Made by a program: the position numbers and the translations under genes
The notes under the pieces: model-generated
Database searches by the model: none
Told to the model about the DNA's origin: nothing
Seen by the model: only the letters and a program-made list of their open reading frames with translations
Shown: one piece after another, positions 59,810 through 64,000 of the stretch
How positions within the stretch are numbered: the stretch's first letter is position 1
Layout: each line of letters starts with the position of its first letter
DNA from: Afipia carboxidovorans OM5
GTDB lineage: Bacteria > Pseudomonadota > Alphaproteobacteria > Rhizobiales > Xanthobacteraceae
Assembly (NCBI RefSeq): GCF_000218565.1
Contig: NC_015684.1
Span: 2,542,001 to 2,606,000, forward strand
DNA: 64,000 bases
Reading direction: 5' to 3'

Positions 59810-60033
59810 GGGCGCTTCCTCGCGTCGATGTATCCGCGCAACGTGTTCTCTTGCATCACATATCCGAGAATAGCTGCGCCTTTGATCCCCATAGCGAACA
59901 TCGTTTCGACCATTTCGGACGTAGCTTTGTAAGCGGTCGCTAGTTGCTCATCGGACATGATGCCGTCGTTATATGCATTGAAGGCATCTTCAAGACGTTC
60001 GCGGCGCGTCATTTCTTTAGGTCTCGCGGTCAT
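59806..60033 (-). CDS. Small hypothetical prophage protein
   Basis: 75 residues, helical ('MTRRERLEDAFNAYNDGIMSDEQLATAYKATSEMVETM', in part, followed by 'GIKGAAILGYVMQ'). Four-base overlaps with both neighbours place it in the accessory operon. No family is recognised. Confidence 0.6.
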   Translation of the reverse strand: MTARPKEMTRRERLEDAFNAYNDGIMSDEQLATAYKATSEMVETMFAMGIKGAAILGYVMQENTLRGYIDARKRP

Positions 60034-60233
60034 GGGCGGATTCTTCCCGGCTTACGAGTGATAGACAGAATGGTCATCGTCTCTGGTTCTCCATCACGAT
60101 ATGGCGATGGATAGAACTCGCCTTCTTTGAGACAATTTCCTGCATCGCGAACGGCAGTAGTGACTGAGCACGGTCTATCGAAGCGCACCTTGATTTGAAG
60201 AGTGTGGACTTTGCTCTTTTTTACGCTCGCCAT
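60030..60233 (-). CDS. Small hypothetical prophage protein
   Basis: 67 residues (MASVKKSKVHTLQIKVRFDR..., ending 'ILSITRKPGRIRP'), strand-rich and basic. 'ggagcg' ahead of the ATG at 60233 supports the start, which overlaps the previous stop (TGATG). No family is recognised. Confidence 0.6.
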   Translation of the reverse strand: MASVKKSKVHTLQIKVRFDRPCSVTTAVRDAGNCLKEGEFYPSPYRDGEPETMTILSITRKPGRIRP

Positions 60234-61105
60234 CACTTCGCTCCGATCTTGTAGGTGTCGAGAAGCGCGCGGGCGGCTGGGTGTGCATTCACCCAAACGC
60301 CGTTGCTACAACCTTCCGCGCTTGTCTCGACTGTTTTGATTATGAGTTGCGCCAACTCATCCACCGTCACATCGGCGGGGCGGGTGTCTGACGAGTGTGG
60401 ACTGTCGGGATGCTCGGGCTCTGGTGTTAGGACATAGCCAAGGTCAGTTGCTTCGTCCTGTAACCGTTCGAGCCTTGCATCGAGGTCTGACGGGACGGGC
60501 TTGAACCCCGGTGCAGACGGGTCATCGTTCATCGCGCCGAAGGGAATTTTCATGCCGCCGTCAGATTTCGTCGCCTCGCTCGCGGCGAGGACCCGGCTCG
60601 CAATCTTGCCAATAAACTTTAGTGCAAGATCATGACGCACCGTATCGCCAGCGTTATCGATGCAGACCGTTCTGATTTGCTCCAGCGCCTCCCGCAGCGC
60701 GCCGTCGCTGGCCGACATCGGCACGTTCACAAGCGCCGACCGGATGCGCTGCTCGTAGTCGGCCTGCGCGGCGGCTTTGGCGGCATCCAAGCTGTCTTTA
60801 TCCGCAACAAAACGATGGGCATGTAGGCGCACAACGTATGCAGGGCAATCACTGGCCGACACTTCTTCAATGTTGTAAAAGCCGAAAGGAGTTTGCGCGG
60901 ACCATGCTGGCTCGGGGAAGGAATCTGGACGATGATCAACCCACACAAGCGGCTTCACTGTCACCGGCTCCGGCGACTGCGCGGCGAGGCGGATGGCGGA
61001 TGCGGCCTCCCGCATGTAACGTGCGGCATTGAGGTGCCCGTCATTCTCGACGTTGCCTGCTTGGTGTTCGAGGCGGTCTGCCAAATCAAATCGCGGTCTT
61101 GGCAT
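60233..61105 (-). CDS. Hypothetical prophage protein, related to 61399-62079
   Basis: 290 residues. Two segments recur in the 226-residue protein two genes upstream: 'REAASAIRLAAQSPEPV' and 'LAASEATKSDGG', the latter with a 36-base identical DNA stretch. Other parts ('PADVTVDELAQLIIKTVE', 'AHPAARALLDTYK') are unique. 'ggag' eight bases before the ATG at 61105 sets the start. It looks like a modular phage protein; the function is unknown. Confidence 0.6.
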   Translation of the reverse strand: MPRPRFDLADRLEHQAGNVENDGHLNAARYMREAASAIRLAAQSPEPVTVKPLVWVDHRPDSFPEPAWSAQTPFGFYNIEEVSASDCPAYVVRLHAHRFVADKDSLDAAKAAAQADYEQRIRSALVNVPMSASDGALREALEQIRTVCIDNAGDTVRHDLALKFIGKIASRVLAASEATKSDGGMKIPFGAMNDDPSAPGFKPVPSDLDARLERLQDEATDLGYVLTPEPEHPDSPHSSDTRPADVTVDELAQLIIKTVETSAEGCSNGVWVNAHPAARALLDTYKIGAK

Positions 61106-61409
61106 ATGCGTTGCTCCCAATGACTATGCCAGGAATGTTATCTATGTGTTCGACGTGACGAGCCTCTTTGTACACATCAGCTATCGCGACGAGGTTTGCG
61201 ACGTTCACCTCGGAAAAGCCGTTGCCGCCGTTCCATTCAACTAACGCAAGACACATTCCGGGCAGTCGAAGTTTTTCAACAACCGTTCCGATTACCTCGG
61301 CGCGCCAAATCCCGATATTTCCAAGCGATCTGATAAACTTGGCAGAATGTTTTACACGTGATCCGACATTGATGCGCTTATCCGCCAGCGCCAACAGTTC
61401 ATCGTTCAT
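61086..61409 (-). CDS. Hypothetical prophage protein
   Basis: 107 residues, strand-rich ('INVGSRVKHSAKFIRSLGNIGIWRAEVIGTVVEKLRLPGMCLALVEWN', in part), resembling small SH3-like phage proteins. It overlaps both neighbours by 10-20 bases. No family is recognised. Confidence 0.55.
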   Translation of the reverse strand: MNDELLALADKRINVGSRVKHSAKFIRSLGNIGIWRAEVIGTVVEKLRLPGMCLALVEWNGGNGFSEVNVANLVAIADVYKEARHVEHIDNIPGIVIGSNAYAKTAI

Positions 61410-62079
61410 GCCCGGTTCGGCCTTCTTGTTTGCCCGATATCGCGTTCGGTGCCGACGCTCCCTCTACCGCGTCCGTAGAGGCGTAAGGCTGGCCGCCGTG
61501 GCCGCCGTCAGAACTGGTATTGATCGCGCGGAACACCGCCGATCTGATTGCGCACGAAACGCCGAGCGCAGCCGCACGAATGGTGTACACGCCGCCGTTT
61601 GCACCGCGCCATGCCATCAATTCGAGTTCGATGATCTCGGCAAGGTTGGTCGGTAGAGCGCCGCCGTCAGATTTCGTCGCCTCGCTCGCGGCGAGTGCGC
61701 GGATGGCTTGGGCGATTATGTTGGCGTGCCTATGTGCTGGCGGGAAGTTCACTCCGTCATAGGTTGACGCTATCTTTGCCGCTGCCTCCAGCAGCGCGCC
61801 GTCGCTCGCGGATTGCGGAGGGGCGGTGTAGAGAGGTTCACATTGCACATCGTGATCGCTGGCGTGACTTGGACAATCTTTGCGTAAGCTCCAATTGCTT
61901 TCGCCTTCATAGCGCCACCGCCAAGCCACCGGCTCCTGCGACTGCGCGGCGTGGCGGAGCGCTGATGCGGCCTCCCGCATCTTCATCATCCACGCGCCGT
62001 GGCGCGGCTCCCAGCATTTCAGCGTCTTTTCCGACGCCATTGCGTCTAACTCGGCGGCGAGCGCCAAATGATCTGTCAT
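61399..62079 (-). CDS. Hypothetical prophage protein, related to 60233-61105
   Basis: 226 residues. Shares 'REAASALRHAAQSQEPV' and 'ALAASEATKSDGG' with the 290-residue protein. The middle ('AWRWRYEGESNWSLRKD', 'CEPLYTAPPQSASDGALLEAAAKI') is typical of small phage proteins from rhizobial and pseudomonad phages. 'ggagg' ahead of the ATG at 62079 supports the start; it overlaps the methyltransferase stop by four bases. Confidence 0.6.
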   Translation of the reverse strand: MTDHLALAAELDAMASEKTLKCWEPRHGAWMMKMREAASALRHAAQSQEPVAWRWRYEGESNWSLRKDCPSHASDHDVQCEPLYTAPPQSASDGALLEAAAKIASTYDGVNFPPAHRHANIIAQAIRALAASEATKSDGGALPTNLAEIIELELMAWRGANGGVYTIRAAALGVSCAIRSAVFRAINTSSDGGHGGQPYASTDAVEGASAPNAISGKQEGRTGHER

Positions 62080-64000
62080 TCTGCAGCCTCCAATAATGGC
62101 ATCGCGCTGGCGGTTCGCCGCGGCCGCTTCACCTTGCGCCGCTGGTAGTTCGCGAAGATCAGATCCTCTGCCTCGGGCGGGCAGACCGAATTCCCGCACA
62201 TGTAGCCTTGCTGTTCAGCGGTGAACTTGATGACCGTGCCGTCCTCGAGGATGCCGCGGTCGATGATGTAATCCGGCCGGAAGCCCTGCGCGGTGAAGCG
62301 CTCGCGCGCCGTGAGCATGCGCATGCCGATGTCAACGATGACGAATGTGAGGCCGTCGATCTCGACAGTGACGAACTCGCGCTCATCCCAATAGCCATGC
62401 GCGCGCAGAAAATCGGCAACCTGGCGGGCGCGCGCTTCGTGCTCGGGGCCGAACGGCGGCAGCGCGGCCGAGGCCTCGACCAGCCCAAACCGCGGCTTCG
62501 CCGTGACGGTGTGCAGCGGCTCGCCCGCCGATTGGCTCGGAAGTCCCTCGCCGTAATACTTCGCGAGGAAGCCGAGCACAGCGCCAAGATGGGTGCCGCC
62601 AGCGGTGGCGGTTTGCGTCGGATGATCAGCCGGCGAGTCCCGCCGATCTTCGCCTCGCAGATTGATCATGTGCGCGGTTACGACCGATTGCTGACTACCG
62701 GCTGTCGTGATGGTCGATACCGGATCGTCAACTGGATGGCCCGGATTACCCTGCCCGGTCCTGCCGTCGATATTGTGCTGCGCCATGAAGGCGGACACGA
62801 CGCTGATGTTCGCGCCGCCAGCCGTCAGCGTGTGGACCGGCTTGTCCGCGTCGTTGAACGGCTTCTGAGAATTCCGCATCGTCGCGAGGTGGACCGCAGC
62901 GATACTGCCCTCGTTACCGTCAGGAACGATGGTGCCGACCGGCTGTTCGATTGAACGCGTCCGCGGCTCCTGTCCGGGCCGCTCCTGATATCGCGGCACC
63001 ATGAACGCGGTTGAGACGCACAGGTCAGCCTTGCCGGTCTGGGTGATGATCGGATCATCGGCCGCACGCGGCTCGGTCTGCGCGGCACGTCCGCCACAGC
63101 CGACCAGCACGGGGGCAACAACGGCAACGTCATTGGTCGCGAGCACGGTCGGCATCGGCTGCTGAGCATCATGGTCGCCGCGACCGCGCCGCTTGCCATC
63201 GGCTCCCACATCGCCGTGCGCTGTCCTGACCAGCACCGGCGCGACAATGCCGAGCGGCGCCGCACCGCCGCCATGGTGGTCGCTGGCGTGGCTGGTGATC
63301 GTATGAAGTGGCTCACTCGCCGGATGGCCGACCGATCCAGTCTGAAATTTCGTGACGAAAGGCGTCATTATCGCAATCTCGCCGCGATGCGCCGACGTGA
63401 TCGTTCGAAGCGGCTCATCCGCGCTGTTGGCGCGCGGCGGGCCGCTGTGCGTCACAGGAACGAGGAATGGGCGGAGCGCTTCGAGCACGTAACGCGAGGT
63501 GCCCTTGGCGATGCGCGCCATGGTGCTCGCCGCCAACGGACGGTTCGCTCGGATGCCGTGCTTCGCCTTGATCTCCGCCGATGTCTCGAAGATCGACGGG
63601 CACGGCAACGACCAGTCCAAGCAATCGGCCGCCGTCTTCCAAGGTGTCAGGAGCCCGGCCGCTATCTTCGCCGCGTCCTCGACATCGTTGGGGTTGCCGC
63701 GTGTCGGCTCGGGCCACACGATCGGCTCGCCGTCCCGCCGCATGATCATGTAAAGCCGCTTGCGGATCGTGGCCGCCTGCATCTTCCGACCCGCGCGCCA
63801 GGCGCGGCGCTCGCGCCACTCGACGACGTAGCCGAGCGCTTCCCACGAGGCGACGAAGTTCTTGAAGATGGCTCCCTTCTGAAGAGCGCAACGCTTTCCA
63901 TTCTCGTCGAGCGGCGCCCAATCCTGAAATTCTTCGACGTTCTCGAGGAATACCACGCGCGGCCGCTGCCATTTCGGAAGCGCCTTCACCCAGCCGAACA
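62076..64000 (-). CDS. Cytosine-5 DNA methyltransferase with repeat-containing recognition region (5' end outside window)
   Basis: At least 640 residues; the N-terminus, including the SAM and PCQ motifs, lies beyond base 64,000. Motif VI 'VVFLENVEEF', motif VIII around 'QAATIRKRLYMI', motif IX 'LTARERFTAQGF' and motif X 'GNSVCPP' show a C5 methyltransferase. Between VIII and IX the expected target-recognition region is replaced by about nine imperfect repeats (roughly 30-45 residues each, 62472-63428) of the form '..P.HTIT..G....VVAPF'. No partner restriction gene is seen, so it probably protects phage DNA from host enzymes. Confidence 0.88.
   Translation of the reverse strand, partial: FGWVKALPKWQRPRVVFLENVEEFQDWAPLDENGKRCALQKGAIFKNFVASWEALGYVVEWRERRAWRAGRKMQAATIRKRLYMIMRRDGEPIVWPEPTRGNPNDVEDAAKIAAGLLTPWKTAADCLDWSLPCPSIFETSAEIKAKHGIRANRPLAASTMARIAKGTSRYVLEALRPFLVPVTHSGPPRANSADEPLRTITSAHRGEIAIMTPFVTKFQTGSVGHPASEPLHTITSHASDHHGGGAAPLGIVAPVLVRTAHGDVGADGKRRGRGDHDAQQPMPTVLATNDVAVVAPVLVGCGGRAAQTEPRAADDPIITQTGKADLCVSTAFMVPRYQERPGQEPRTRSIEQPVGTIVPDGNEGSIAAVHLATMRNSQKPFNDADKPVHTLTAGGANISVVSAFMAQHNIDGRTGQGNPGHPVDDPVSTITTAGSQQSVVTAHMINLRGEDRRDSPADHPTQTATAGGTHLGAVLGFLAKYYGEGLPSQSAGEPLHTVTAKPRFGLVEASAALPPFGPEHEARARQVADFLRAHGYWDEREFVTVEIDGLTFVIVDIGMRMLTARERFTAQGFRPDYIIDRGILEDGTVIKFTAEQQGYMCGNSVCPPEAEDLIFANYQRRKVKRPRRTASAMPLLEAAE

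Larger units (their letters stand above)
31845..64000. mobile_element. Tailed prophage, lambda-type head and P2-type contractile tail (partial)
   Basis: Gene content in transcription order (minus strand): methyltransferase and accessory genes, small and large terminase, portal, gpW, S49 protease/scaffold, decoration protein, major capsid, head-tail joining genes, gpV, W, J, I, fibre, FI sheath, FII tube, E/E', tape measure, U, X, D and lysis genes. A sheath gene proves a contractile tail. No integrase, repressor or attachment repeat is visible; the element runs past base 64,000 and its left boundary lies between 31,207 and 31,885. All structural genes appear intact, so it may be functional. 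Confidence 0.93.

Noticed and set aside
31845..64000. Gene transfer agent instead of a prophage
   Set aside because: Alphaproteobacterial GTAs have an HK97-like head and a non-contractile tail of about 15 kb. This element has lambda-type head genes, a contractile sheath and lysis and methyltransferase genes.

Overview
The window is GC-rich chromosomal DNA of an alphaproteobacterium, most likely of the Bradyrhizobium/Rhodopseudomonas/Afipia group (Nitrobacteraceae). This is inferred from the protein repertoire (DUF2336 protein, CheY-like plus Hpt pair, PAS_5-type protein, periplasmic PaoABC-type oxidoreductase) and from palindromic 'cgtcatgcccggc...gcccggccatgacg' intergenic repeats. No database search was possible, so the genus is not fixed.

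Bases 1 to about 31,200 are core genome. In order they hold: the end of an IclR-family regulator; tRNA-Tyr, tRNA-Gly and tRNA-Thr; rlmB; small secreted and membrane proteins; a divergent Nramp-type transporter; a lipoprotein-tspO pair divergent from a cobalamin riboswitch and its TonB-dependent receptor; nadK; a CheY-like/Hpt pair; a DUF2336 protein and a lytic transglycosylase; hisI; folE divergent from an IscU-like scaffold gene; a ClpP-like periplasmic protein; yidD; a paoABC aldehyde oxidoreductase operon; thrS; a nitroreductase; a patatin-like lipase; a CBS-domain protein; a rhomboid protease; and a PAS protein.

From about 31.8 kb to the end of the window lies a large prophage that continues past base 64,000. 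Its structural genes are all on the minus strand and are read from high to low coordinates. The head module is lambda-like: small and large terminase, portal, gpW, S49 protease with a nested scaffold, decoration protein and major capsid protein. The tail module is P2-like and contractile: gpV, W, J, I, fibre, FI sheath, FII tube, E/E', tape measure, U, X and D. A lysis cassette and a strong terminator follow. The tail chaperone gene has a P2-type T_TTT_TTG slippery site, and the -1 frame behind it stays open up to the tape-measure start. Upstream of the late operon, a 500-bp divergent region carries ten GGGGACA/TGTCCCC heptamers. Beyond it, a minus-strand cluster of small unknown genes, a Lar-like zinc-ribbon protein and a repeat-containing cytosine-5 DNA methyltransferase form the accessory or early region. 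Integrase, repressor and attachment sites are not visible and probably lie outside the window.
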